Positions 20,333 to 29,515 of a DNA stretch of 64,000 nt are shown here, in pieces. Made by a program: the position numbers and the translations under genes. Position 1 is the stretch's first letter, and each line of letters opens with the position of its first letter. Source of the stretch: M55B127 sp034521955 (GTDB lineage Bacteria > Bacillota > Halanaerobiia > Halanaerobiales > M55B127); NCBI GenBank assembly GCA_034521955.1, contig JAXHLT010000003.1:868001-932000 (forward strand). The letters run 5' to 3'. Below the pieces are notes generated by a model. The model was not told where the DNA came from. It worked only from the letters and a program-made list of their open reading frames with translations, and ran no database searches.

Positions 20333-22145
20333 TCATTCTCTATTTGAGAACTTATTTTCATACATGACTTTATCTGCCTGTTTTAAAATTTCTTCTATAT
20401 CCTGATTTTTTGTGGTTTTAGTAGCTGAACCAATACTTATAGAAACTCTTAATTGATCTTCTTTTGTTTTTAAAGTTTCTTTATTTATCCTTTCTATAAT
20501 ATTTTGGGTTTCTTGTTTATTTGTCTTTGGAAGCACAATGACAAATTCATCTCCTCCCCAACGAGCTAATATATCTTCATCTCTTATTACTTTTTTAAGA
20601 ATATTAGCTGCTTTAATAATTCAGTTCATCACCTTTTTTGTGGCCTATTGAGTCATTAATAATCTTTAAATCATTAATATCAGCCATGATTATGCTTAAA
20701 GGCAATTGTCTTTTTGTATCCAATCTCTCTAATTCTTCTTCAAAAAATCTTCTATTAAATAAATCAGTTAATTTATCATGAAAACTTTTATATTTAATTT
20801 CTTTTTCAGCGTAAATTCTTTCTAAAGATGAAGCAGTATGAGAAATTAAAAGTTCTGCTAAATTTTGATCCTCTTCAGTAAATGCTGCTCTTTTTTTAGA
20901 TATTGCCTGGAAAACGCCTAATTTTTTAATAAAGGTATGCTCATACCAGATTTATATTTTTCATTTTCCGGTTTTACATTGGGAAAGTCGTCAAAATTAT
21001 CTATAATTATGCTTTTACCTTTCCTGAAAGTTTTACCTGCTATACCTTCATTTATTAAGATAGGTTCATGTTCTTCAGAAGTTGATACTTTACATACAAG
21101 TTTATCTCCTTTTAAGAGTCTAATATTACTAAATTCAAAGTCAAGCAGTTTATTAGCAGCTTCTATAGTCATTTCCAATATTTCTTGTTCAGTCTCAAGT
21201 TCCATAAATTTTAATGCAGTAGAATGCAACTGTTTAATAATATCACGTTGTCGGTTAATAATCTTTTCTTGTTTCTTTCTTTCCGAAATATCTAGTTGCA
21301 TGGAGAGTATTCCTTTCTCTCCATTTGACAATATAATACTTGATTCTTTTATATGAATATATTTTTTTTCATTGTTTTTTGTGATAGTTGTTGTGTCAAA
21401 CTCTAAATCTTTACCATTTAATATTTTTTTTATATTGTTTTTTGAAAATTCAACTTGATCGGATTCTACAAGTTTATCAGTTACTTTATATCCCTCTAAT
21501 TCTTCCTTTTTATAACCTAAAATATCATATAAGGTTTTATTTACCTCCAACATAGTTCCTTCTTTATCTAGTAGTAATATACCAAAAGGAGCAGTGTTAA
21601 AAATAGTCCTATATCTTTTTTCACTAGTTTGTAGAGCTTGAGCAATTTTATAATTTTGATTACTAATATAATAGGTTAATATAGCAATAACTAAATATCC
21701 AATAAAAAAACTAATAAGAGATCGACTAGGGTTATCTACAAAATATAATGAAAGTGCTACCAGAAAAGAAAGAACTATATTTGTATATAAAGCAAATCTA
21801 TCTCCCTTAAAAATTAAATTAACAATAGCTAAAATAATCAAAATATTAATACTTACTAGGAATTCATATTTCATTAAATAGCTAACATAAATTAACTGAA
21901 CTATTGCAAATATAATAGTTAAGTAGGTAATACGATCTATTCGTTGTTCAATCCATTTACTCATTTGACTTAATATATATGTTGCTAGAAATATTAAGGC
22001 AGTTAAGATACGGTGTTCTACTGGTAGCAGGATCTTCAATAATTATTGAGTAGTAAAAAGCAATGGCAAAGAAAAAATAAATTATTGAAGCTAATAATAA
22101 AAGACTTTTATAAAACTTTACGGATCTATACTTATAATCTATCAT
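20333..22145 (-). pseudogene. Membrane PAS-GAF-GGDEF diguanylate cyclase, several frameshifts
   Basis: Fragments in different frames give, in order: about six membrane helices (22145 to about 21680), a PAS domain (RYRTIFNTAPFGILLLDKEG), a GAF domain (about 21250-20830, broken near 20920), and GGDEF (RDED inhibitory site, then ARWGGDEFVIVLPKT), broken near 20615 and again near 20540. It ends KVMYENKFSNRE without an HD-GYP domain. An intact copy would be a membrane-anchored c-di-GMP synthase with product inhibition. No good ribosome site is seen before ATG 22145, so the true start is uncertain. Confidence 0.8.
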
Positions 22146-22376
22146 CGTATTATTTATAAAGCTATAATTATAACTTTATAAACTCCCCTCCCTTCACCTG
22201 ATATTTAGCAGTCTTTAAGACAAATTATATATTTTACAACTTTCTCATTTATACTTATTCTTGATAATTTAATTAAAACCTCCAATTTTAGAGTATAAAC
22301 ATACAACATTATATGTATTTATAATGTCTTATTTGACTGCAACTAGGTAATATTAAAAAGGGCTATGATTAAATCA
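22146..22376. other. Intergenic region
   Basis: No gene or clear signal seen. It contains the AGGGAGGGGAG stretch (about 22185) that may belong to an upstream start of the GGDEF gene. Confidence 0.4.
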
Positions 22377-22492
22377 AAAGTTTTATATGTGACAACTAAT
22401 ACTTACAAAATGCTGATTACAATTTTAGTATCAATATTGCTAAAAAAGCTATTCAATCACTTGTAGTTTTAAGAAGGTGTAAATCTTGTTAG
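22377..22492 (+). pseudogene. Remnant of a TnpB (IS200/IS605) C-terminus
   Basis: The plus strand reads FICDN, one stop, then NADYNFSINIAKKAIQS and a stop after CKSC. NADYN.SINIAK is the third RuvC motif that closes TnpB proteins, and the CD/N before it fits the zinc-finger knuckle. Everything upstream is lost. It marks a former TnpB-type element and may have been the helper of the transposase-less element at 26.3 kb. Confidence 0.7.
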
Positions 22493-22575
22493 AAACTATA
22501 CTAAATAAAGTTCTAATTTTAAAAACTTTATTCTAATCTTGTTTTTAATTAGGAGAAGTTGACATAATTCTTTAT

Positions 22576-22794
22576 TTAATTATTGTTTTTTTGTAATTTG
22601 TCAATTAGATTTTTTATCTTCTCTTTTTTTCTTTTTCTTTCTTCAATATCTTTTGATATTTTAAAATCTAAAATATCCCCTTCTTTTAAATCCTCAGGTA
22701 AATATTTTAAAGGCCAATCAATCTCAATTGTTTCTTCAGGTCTAATCAATAAGACTGCAATATTATTTTCTATTCTATCAACAGTTACCTTCAA
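22576..22794 (-). CDS. DUF3006 domain protein
   Basis: 72 residues from a TTG start at 22794, chosen because AGGAGGG lies 11 nt before it and because the DUF3006 domain begins KVTVDRIEN right there; the longer frame overlaps the upstream gene. The core EIDWPLKYLPEDLKEGDIL matches the family, followed by a lysine-rich helix. DUF3006 genes often follow ComEC-like metallo-beta-lactamase genes, as here (17-nt gap). Role unknown. Confidence 0.8.
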   Translation of the reverse strand: MKVTVDRIENNIAVLLIRPEETIEIDWPLKYLPEDLKEGDILDFKISKDIEERKRKKEKIKNLIDKLQKNNN

Positions 22795-22811
22795 TTTTAT
22801 AAATTCCCTCC

Positions 22812-23873
22812 TTAATTTGCTGGCGGTTTGCATGTACCACATGGTTTATATCCGGCTTTTTTCGCATCATTTACTGAACTAAACCAGATTTTATTTTTTT
22901 CTAAAATCTTTTCAACCCATCTACAGTTTGGATAATGATATTTATCAGATTCTTTACTACCAACAAAAACTTTATTATCTTTATTTGCATTAGAACTTGA
23001 ATTTGTCTCTTCCTTTTTTCCTTTTATTTCGTTATTACTATACTGTATAGTTGTGCTAAAGGAATTTCCATCAGTAGATAATATAATTGTACCATTTTTA
23101 TCTGTTCTGTAAACCTTAATTTCTTTTTCCATTAATTTATTAATAGTTTCTATATGAGGATGTCCGTAAGAATTATCTGAACCACACATTATTATTGCAA
23201 CTTGAGGAGAAACTTTTTCTAAAAAATCTTTTGAAGTTGAAGTATTGCTGCCATGATGACCCACTTTTAAAAAATGGGCACGTATAACTTTATTACTACT
23301 TAAAATTTCATTTTCTGCTTCTCTTTCTGAGTCCCCCATAAATATAAACCTGGTCTTGCCATACTTCATTAATAATACAATAGAAGAATTATTTATATCA
23401 AGTTCTGTATTATCAGGGTGTAAAACAGTAAATTCAGCTTCACCTAAATAAATTTTATCACCTTTTCTTCCTAATTTATAAGGAATACTTTTAGTATCTA
23501 TTAATGTTAAATAATCTTCATAAGTCTGTGAAGTATGTATTTTCCCACTATCGATTATCTTTTCTACTTCAAAATCATTTAATACAGTTAAGAGTCCACC
23601 TATGTGATCTGTATGAGGATGAGTACTTACAACATAATTAATTTTATTTATTCTTAATTTTTCAAGATATGATACGAGTTTATTAGCTTCACTTTTGGGT
23701 CCCCCATCTATCAACATTGAATAACTGTCTGGAACTTCTATCAGTATTGAATCACCTTGTCCAACATCTATATAGTGCACTTTTAATTGGTTTGCTGCAG
23801 ATAAAGTAGTAAATGACAATACAAGGATAATTAATAGTATCAAAACATTATACTTTTTTACATTTTTCAACAT
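22812..23873 (-). CDS. Secreted ComEC-like metallo-beta-lactamase hydrolase
   Basis: 353 residues from ATG 23873 (GGGGAAG upstream; the ten earlier codons add nothing). A signal peptide or anchor (VLILLIILVLSFTTLSAA) is followed by a metallo-beta-lactamase fold: DVGQGDSILIEVP, zinc motif THPHTDHIGG, FMGDSE and KVGHHGS. This resembles the hydrolase half of ComEC without its channel. A low-complexity linker (about 290-310) leads to a C-terminal YHYPNCRWVE and CGTCKPP cysteine domain of the Ada-type zinc-binding kind, often seen on extracellular nucleases. Probably acts on phosphodiester or nucleotide substrates outside the cell. Followed by its usual partner DUF3006. Confidence 0.88.
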   Translation of the reverse strand: MLKNVKKYNVLILLIILVLSFTTLSAANQLKVHYIDVGQGDSILIEVPDSYSMLIDGGPKSEANKLVSYLEKLRINKINYVVSTHPHTDHIGGLLTVLNDFEVEKIIDSGKIHTSQTYEDYLTLIDTKSIPYKLGRKGDKIYLGEAEFTVLHPDNTELDINNSSIVLLMKYGKTRFIFMGDSEREAENEILSSNKVIRAHFLKVGHHGSNTSTSKDFLEKVSPQVAIIMCGSDNSYGHPHIETINKLMEKEIKVYRTDKNGTIILSTDGNSFSTTIQYSNNEIKGKKEETNSSSNANKDNKVFVGSKESDKYHYPNCRWVEKILEKNKIWFSSVNDAKKAGYKPCGTCKPPAN

Positions 23874-24034
23874 ATATCTTCCCCTTGTAACATATTCTAA
23901 CATTAATATTCTTCTAACATATAGATTAACCTTTATTAAAAGAATTTATTTGGATTAGATCAATGATCTATTTATTAATAGTTAGAATTTAAAGATATAT
24001 GTGTTTTAAATTTACTAAAAATATAATAAAACGG

Positions 24035-25894
24035 TACACTGCGAAAAGTCTAAAATTTCTTTAAAATACTCAAATTATTCCCGTTTTACCCTCTAAATCA
24101 ACCATTATCTATGATATAATTAAAGTATCATAGAGATATGGAGTGATAATTAATGTTTGAGCCTTTTGAAGAAGATAAACAAGTCGGTTTCGGCGATTTT
24201 GACTTTAATCTACCCGATAATCTTAAAGAACAATTAAATAATGGCTGGCCAGCTAAATTTTACGAACATGTCTTTTCTAAAATAGATGAATCTAAGTTTG
24301 CCGAGATGTATGACAGTCAATATGGACGCCCCAACTTTCCTGTTAAAGTAATAGTTTCTCTTGAAATAATGAAACATCAGTTTGATCTTTCTGATAAAGA
24401 ACTTCTAGAACGTTTTCACTTTGATGCCCGCTACATAAAAGCCCTTGGCCTTAATGAAGTAGGTCAGTTAACATTAGGTGAAAGAACTCTTTATGATTTT
24501 CGGGAACGCCTTTTAGATTACATTAAAGAAACCGGTCACGACCCCATTTCTGAAGTATTTGATAATTTGGTAGCCAACTTCCTTGAAGTCGCTGATTTAG
24601 ATACTGATATTCAGCGTATGGACTCTACTATGGTTAAAGCTAATATTAAACATCTTTCTCGGATTCAGTTGATGCGTAAGGTATTAGATAATTTAGTTAA
24701 AGAGTTATCTGAACATAAAAGAAATAAGATTCATAAAAACATACTTAAAATACTTGATGATGGTAATTTCAGAAGTTATCTCAATAATTTCGATAAAGAA
24801 GAAATAAGAGATTCTCTTTTGGGTAAATTACATTCCCTTATGCTTCTTTTTAAAAACGATGATAAGGTCAATGAGACTAAAGCCTATCGACAATTATGTC
24901 GGGTTGTAAAAGAACAATCAATAGAAACTACCAAACAGCTTAAGGCCAAAGATGATAAAGATGTTAAATCTTCTAGCATGCAAAATCCTCATGATGAAGA
25001 TGCAACTTATCGTAAAAAAGGCTCAAAAGCACAAAAAGGTTACTCAGTTAATATTAGTGAAACATCTAATCCTAATAATCCAGCACAAATGATAACAGAT
25101 GTTTCATTAGATGCTAATATAAACAGTGATGTTAACTTTCTAAACAGCAGACTGGCTGATATTAAGAATAAAACTGATCTAGAAAAACTAATAGTAGATG
25201 GTGCTTACTATGGACCTGATAGTAAAAAGACAGCTCAAGTTAATAATACAGAACTTATTCCAACTACTCTTACAGGTCAAGATCCTAAATACAGTACTGC
25301 TGAGTTTAAGTTAAAGCACAAAAAAGGTATTTTAGCTTGTCCGATGAATAAAACTCCAATGAAAGATAAATATCTAAAAAGCAGTGATACTTATGCTGCT
25401 TGGTTTGAAAAAAGTGACTGTAAAAACTGTTCTTATCAGGACAAATGTCCGGTCACTGAACAAAAAAAGAATATGACTGTACGCTTTAAGAAAAAAAGAT
25501 ATGATCGTGACTGTCTAAGAGCAAAACATTCCACAGATGAATATCAACTATTAAAGAGATTAAGAGCTGCAGTAGAAGGAACCTTTTCTGCTTTAAAAAG
25601 ATCACAAGGTTTAGATCAGTTCAAAGTATGCGGTAAATTAAAGGTCCGTTGTACCACTATGTATAAAGCGCTTGGATATAACATAAAACAGTTAGTTAGA
25701 ATATTAAATGGAAACATTAGAGGTTATTCAAGGACTTAATAAGCAATAAATAGGTTATATATAGTTTAAATAGTGATAGTTCGAAATAAAAATTATTACA
25801 AGTTAGTAAAATAACTCAATTAACAAATATATGATTATTAATCAGAATTAATTTATGCTTAAGATGGGTTTAAAAATCCATTTTTCGCAGTGTA
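24035..25894 (+). mobile_element. IS1182-type insertion sequence
   Basis: About 1.86 kb bounded by 13-bp perfect inverted repeats, TACACTGCGAAAA at 24035-24047 and its complement at 25882-25894, with one intact transposase gene inside. No clear target duplication is visible next to the ends. Complete and possibly active. Confidence 0.88.
24153..25739 (+). CDS. IS1182 family transposase
   Basis: 528 residues, the usual IS1182 length. The N-terminal DUF772-type domain (about 1-130) is followed by a DDE catalytic core: Asp in RMDSTMVKAN, Asp in IVDGAYYGPDS and Glu in AAVEGTFSALKRSQG. A cysteine cluster CKNCSYQDKCPV lies before the last motif. The frame is fully intact, in contrast to many neighbouring genes, so it arrived recently or is under selection. 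Cuts and moves the element between its terminal repeats. Confidence 0.95.
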   Translation: MFEPFEEDKQVGFGDFDFNLPDNLKEQLNNGWPAKFYEHVFSKIDESKFAEMYDSQYGRPNFPVKVIVSLEIMKHQFDLSDKELLERFHFDARYIKALGLNEVGQLTLGERTLYDFRERLLDYIKETGHDPISEVFDNLVANFLEVADLDTDIQRMDSTMVKANIKHLSRIQLMRKVLDNLVKELSEHKRNKIHKNILKILDDGNFRSYLNNFDKEEIRDSLLGKLHSLMLLFKNDDKVNETKAYRQLCRVVKEQSIETTKQLKAKDDKDVKSSSMQNPHDEDATYRKKGSKAQKGYSVNISETSNPNNPAQMITDVSLDANINSDVNFLNSRLADIKNKTDLEKLIVDGAYYGPDSKKTAQVNNTELIPTTLTGQDPKYSTAEFKLKHKKGILACPMNKTPMKDKYLKSSDTYAAWFEKSDCKNCSYQDKCPVTEQKKNMTVRFKKKRYDRDCLRAKHSTDEYQLLKRLRAAVEGTFSALKRSQGLDQFKVCGKLKVRCTTMYKALGYNIKQLVRILNGNIRGYSRT

Positions 25895-25990
25895 ATCATA
25901 CATGTAATATAGTAAATATACAGGATAAATTACGTAAGATGTCAGATATTCAAACTGTTCATAAATATTTAAATAAAAATCGTTGGTGAA

Positions 25991-26875
25991 TTGAATTTTA
26001 ATCAATATAATTGGAAGGGTAATAACATTAAAAAGATTTTCTTTGTTAGTCTAGTTTTGATACTGACATTTGCATTTACTCCCCTATTATCAGCTCAACA
26101 AATTAATGTAAATGAGTATGACCTTAACTTAACAGACAACCAAAAAGAGTTATTGCAAAAGGAAGTTGAAAAATTAGATGTAAATAATGAAGACATTACA
26201 GTAGAAAATATAAATGAAACGCTAAGACAACTTGAAAATAGGAATTTAAATGAATACATTGATTTTAATGAGGATAGCATAAGTTATAGATTTTATCGGG
26301 AGAAAACCAGATGGGCTTGCCCTCTGGATGATGTTGATATTTTTAAAAATACTCGTATATTATTTTAAAAATATGTTATGGTAAAAACAAGTTGAGGTAA
26401 TCTAACAACTGAATATATGGAGTTGCAGCAAGAATTAAAGCGAAAACCAAGCTCCTTTGTTGCGTAAAATATTCAAGGTATCAGAAATCCTTAATCGTTC
26501 AGTACCGTCGGGCTGACGGGATTTTAAGCCTTTGGAGAAACTGTAAGACCTAATTTCTTACTTAATACTTGATATTAAGCAGAAATAGGCTCGTTTCTAG
26601 GAATAAGGAATCCTCGTGTGCTTGCACCGAGGAAGGTCAAGGATTAGCTCTAACAGTTTTAAAACTTAAGATAGACGAATAACAATTGGACTAGAAGAAA
26701 ATACTTTCGGAAAGCTTTAATTATTACTTAACATTTATACAGAGAATATAATGACTTAGATGATATCGATGATGACTTAGAAGATGTGGATGAGGATAAT
26801 GATATGGACGAGGATAACGATATGGTTAATGACTTAGATGATAATGACGACGATGAAGATGACGATGATAAATAA
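25991..26875 (+). pseudogene. Small secreted protein interrupted by an IS605-type element
   Basis: From a TTG at 25991, or an ATT at 26027 which sits behind GGAAGGG, the product has a signal peptide (FFVSLVLILTFAFTPLLS, then AQQ) and a helical domain (VNEYDLNLTDNQKELLQKEV) resembling the secreted protein at 12098-12640. The frame runs to SISYRFY and is then cut by the 344-bp element at 26297-26640. Beyond the element, coding-like pieces in shifted frames end in an Asp/Glu-rich tail (REYNDLDDIDDDLEDVDED...) with a stop at 26875. Acidic tails often bind calcium or salt ions. Not functional as read unless the element is removed. Confidence 0.6.
26297..26640 (+). mobile_element. Transposase-less IS200/IS605-type element with omega-RNA-like right end
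   Basis: The left end has the hairpin CCAGA-T-GGG-CTTG-CCC-TCTGG (26307-26327). The right end has CCTCG-T-GTG-CTTG-CAC-CGAGG (26612-26632), with the same bulged T and the same CTTG loop. Such paired subterminal hairpins are the TnpA recognition sites of IS200/IS605 elements. The left flank ends TTAT and the element ends TCAA, as in IS608-like cleavage sites. There are no tnpA or tnpB frames. The 190 nt before the right end resemble the conserved omega RNA of clostridial TnpB elements (from memory, not searched). Confidence 0.7.
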
Positions 26876-26907
26876 ATACCGCGTAATAAAAAAATAGTTA
26901 ATCATAT

Positions 26908-26943
26908 AAAAGGACTAATGTCATTTTAACATTAGTCCTTTTT
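26908..26943. terminator. Bidirectional terminator
   Basis: 13-14 bp perfect stem AAAGGACTAATGT with T-rich flanks on both strands, between the plus-strand acidic-tail gene and the minus-strand fasciclin gene. Confidence 0.88.
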
Positions 26944-26970
26944 ATATATAGAAAACCTATATTATCAATT

Positions 26971-27492
26971 TTAAGGTACTAAAACTTTATTTATTACATG
27001 AATTACACCATTGCTTGTTTCAATATCTGTAGTTATTACTTGTGCATCATTAATATATACCATTCCATCTTTTATACTTATTTTAACAGTTTCACCAAGA
27101 AGTGTTTCTACCATAGCTCCATCCATTCCAAGCACATCTTCTGCCATTACTTTACCTTCTATTACATGAAATAATAATACATTTTTTAATTGATCAGGAT
27201 TTGCTAATAAATTATCTAAAGTTCCTTCAGGTAAGTTTGCAAATGCTTCATCAGTTGGAGCAAAGACTGTATATGGACCTTCTGCTTTAAGTGCTTCGAC
27301 TAAACCTGCTTCTTGAACAGCTGTTACTAATGTGTTAAATCCATCTGCTTCAATGGCAGTATCTACTATATCTTTCATTCCACCGTGACCGTCAGCAAAA
27401 CTAACATTTATAAGACTAAAGGAGAACACTAACATTAAAACCAGACCTAAAGACAACACCCTCATTTTTTTACCAATCAAACTGTTTTTCAT
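26971..27492 (-). CDS. Secreted fasciclin (FAS1) domain protein
   Basis: 173 residues. A signal peptide with core GLVLMLVFSFSLINVSFA is followed by a single FAS1 domain (about 38-173): FNTLVTAVQEAGL, GPYTVFAPTDEAFANLP (H1 box) and SNGVIHVINKVLVP (H2 box), exactly to the C-terminus. FAS1 proteins are extracellular and mediate adhesion to other cells or matrix. Start ATG with GAGGGGG upstream. Fits the c-di-GMP-rich surroundings, although no riboswitch is seen before it. Confidence 0.93.
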   Translation of the reverse strand: MKNSLIGKKMRVLSLGLVLMLVFSFSLINVSFADGHGGMKDIVDTAIEADGFNTLVTAVQEAGLVEALKAEGPYTVFAPTDEAFANLPEGTLDNLLANPDQLKNVLLFHVIEGKVMAEDVLGMDGAMVETLLGETVKISIKDGMVYINDAQVITTDIETSNGVIHVINKVLVP

Positions 27493-27782
27493 TCTTAAAA
27501 TCCCCCTCTTTTATTGTTTAATCTATATTAAATAAACTAATACCATAAAAACAAAAAAATAGTTGTATATTGAGATACATTTCTTAAAATATATTTTTCG
27601 TAATACTAGTGGAAAAACAAGTAAATAGACAATTAAAATAAAAACACTAATTGTTTTAATGTTTATAGATTAATATTATCATCTATTATTCCAAAATATC
27701 TCTTTTTTTATATCAAAGATGGTAGATTCAATATTTATTATTTATAGCATACTAAATAATTTAACTATTAATCATTATTGTT
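27493..27782. other. Intergenic region
   Basis: No gene, clear promoter or hairpin identified. Confidence 0.4.
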
Positions 27783-28150
27783 TTATTTAGTCTTATTAAT
27801 TATTGGAATAAAAATCAACATTAAACTTGGTAATATTAAAAACAATATCGCTATAATAAACTCTATTCCAATTGTTTTATCCATAATTACACCTAATCCA
27901 AATATAAAGTATATACCACCAAGAAAATATAACCATTTAAATTTCCTTTTTAACGATACTATTGATGCAATCAAACTAGGGAAACCAAATATTCCTACAC
28001 CTACTATAGTCATAGTCCAAAGTTCTCTTGGTACTCATTCGATCTTTGATAATATCTAAAATCTGTCACATCTTGAATATAGTAAAGCATAAAAGAAAAT
28101 AATTATAAACCTAGTATAAATCCTAACCATTTTAATTTTTTTGAATTCAT
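27783..28150 (-). pseudogene. Broken small membrane protein gene
   Basis: From ATG 28150 (GGAGGA upstream) the frame reads MNSKKLKWLGFILGL, an in-frame TAA, then LFSFMLYYIQDVTDFRYYQ and a stop. The next frame continues TMTIVGVGIFGFPSLIASIV with two more membrane helices to 27783. Reassembled, it would be about 120 residues with three or four helices. Not recognised as a known family. A plus-strand frame over the same bases has no ribosome site and looks like its shadow. Confidence 0.5.
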
Positions 28151-28261
28151 TTCAAAGTCCTCCAAAATTAGATTATTTTAATTAACATAACAATAGAAAT
28201 TCATGAGTTATTTACAATTTATTTAGTTATTGTTTTTTAAAAAAAATATAACACAATAAAT

Positions 28262-29314
28262 CTAAATGACTTCTTCAATAACAACATTTAGATTTCTTAA
28301 TAGATCCATTTCTTTAGAAATTTCAATTCCATCTTCATTTTCAATTAATCTTAATATAGGTCTAGTAGGGTAGTTAGTATTTTGTTCTTTAACAATTCCT
28401 TTATTACCATTACTTAACTTAACCATTGTTCCATTAGGATATATAGCTAAATTACGAATAAATTTGTTAACATATTTATTATCAAATTGTTTATCAGAAT
28501 TACTCATTATATAGTTGATTGCCTCATGAACAGGCCATCTTTTACGATAAATTCGATCACTTGTTAATGCATCATAAATATCTGTTATAGCAACAATTTT
28601 AGCATATTCATGAATATCTGTTTTTGTATTTTCTTTCGGATAACCAGAACCATCCAACCTTTCATGATGTGATAAAATGATAGATTTGGAAGCTGGACTT
28701 ATTTCATTTATGTTTTTAATATAATTATAACCAAGTCTAGGATGTTCTTGGATAATTTTGTATTCTTCTTCATTTAATTTATCTTTTTTTAATAATATTT
28801 CAGATGGAATTAATATTTTTCCAACATCATGTAATATTGCACCAACTCCTAATTTCCTTAAATCTCTAACACTAAAATCTAATGACTTTCCTAAAATAAT
28901 TGAATACACAGCAACATTTACAGAATGTTCAAATGTATAATCATCATAATTTTTAATATCCAGCATGTTTACTAATACATCTTCTGAATTATTAAAAATA
29001 TCATCTATGATATCTGATACAGTATTTTTGATTTCATTTACATTTAAAGATCTATTAAATTTAATATCTTCCATAAATCTTTTTATTCTACGTTGACCTT
29101 GTTCTCTTATTTCATCTTTTATTATATAATTGATTTCTATATCCTCTGAATATTTGTCCTCTATATAAACATAGTTTATACCTATACTTTTTAATTTATC
29201 TTTATATTTGTGTAAATCTTTTATACCAGTATTTAAAAGAATATTATTATGATAATATATTTTTTTCGCAAGTGTCATATCAGATGTAATATTCTCTACA
29301 GGAACAAGTCTCAT
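28262..29314 (-). CDS. HD-GYP c-di-GMP phosphodiesterase, riboswitch-controlled
   Basis: 350 residues, intact. The first 100 residues form a DUF3391-like start (MRLVPVENITSDMTLAKKIY). The HD-GYP domain (about 105-290) has HSVNVAVYS, LHDVGKILIP and HHERLDGSGYP, all metal ligands present. The C-terminal YPNGTMVKLSNGNKGIV segment is the tail common to stand-alone HD-GYP proteins. It would hydrolyse c-di-GMP in the cytoplasm. A c-di-GMP-I riboswitch lies about 90 nt upstream, so substrate level would set expression of the degrading enzyme. One of the few undamaged c-di-GMP genes in the first half of the window. Confidence 0.93.
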   Translation of the reverse strand: MRLVPVENITSDMTLAKKIYYHNNILLNTGIKDLHKYKDKLKSIGINYVYIEDKYSEDIEINYIIKDEIREQGQRRIKRFMEDIKFNRSLNVNEIKNTVSDIIDDIFNNSEDVLVNMLDIKNYDDYTFEHSVNVAVYSIILGKSLDFSVRDLRKLGVGAILHDVGKILIPSEILLKKDKLNEEEYKIIQEHPRLGYNYIKNINEISPASKSIILSHHERLDGSGYPKENTKTDIHEYAKIVAITDIYDALTSDRIYRKRWPVHEAINYIMSNSDKQFDNKYVNKFIRNLAIYPNGTMVKLSNGNKGIVKEQNTNYPTRPILRLIENEDGIEISKEMDLLRNLNVVIEEVI

Positions 29315-29401
29315 TAATATCCCTCTTTCCTATATATTATATATTTTAACTTCTATTAATATCAACTTAGATATATCTAATTAATATTTTATATGTACAC
29401 A

Positions 29402-29515
29402 AAAAAAACTATGACCACAAAAGTCATAGACTAATGGTCAATGGAAGTTCAGCCATCTTTTTTAAGACCTGTAACTTTGCGTCCCAACTTCACAATTGGT
29501 TTGCTTTTTTCATTG
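29402..29515 (-). promoter_or_regulatory. Cyclic-di-GMP-I (GEMM) riboswitch with terminator
   Basis: The minus strand reads GCAAACC, a GTGA tetraloop, TTGGGACGCAAAG, TACAGGTCTT and GATGGCTGAAC, the GEMM-I aptamer (about 29515-29448). A perfect 7-bp stem CTATGAC/GTCATAG (29429-29409) and seven Ts form the expression platform. The HD-GYP gene starts at 29314. Whether binding turns the terminator on or off cannot be told by eye. Confidence 0.92.

Noticed and set aside
26371..26560. Possible group I intron (IStron) at the left part of the 26.3-kb element
   Set aside because: Conserved P, Q, R and S core segments could not be identified convincingly, so only the IS200/IS605 ends are claimed.
27778..28059. 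Plus-strand open frame of 93 codons
   Set aside because: No ribosome site; it is the antisense shadow of a small membrane-protein gene on the minus strand.
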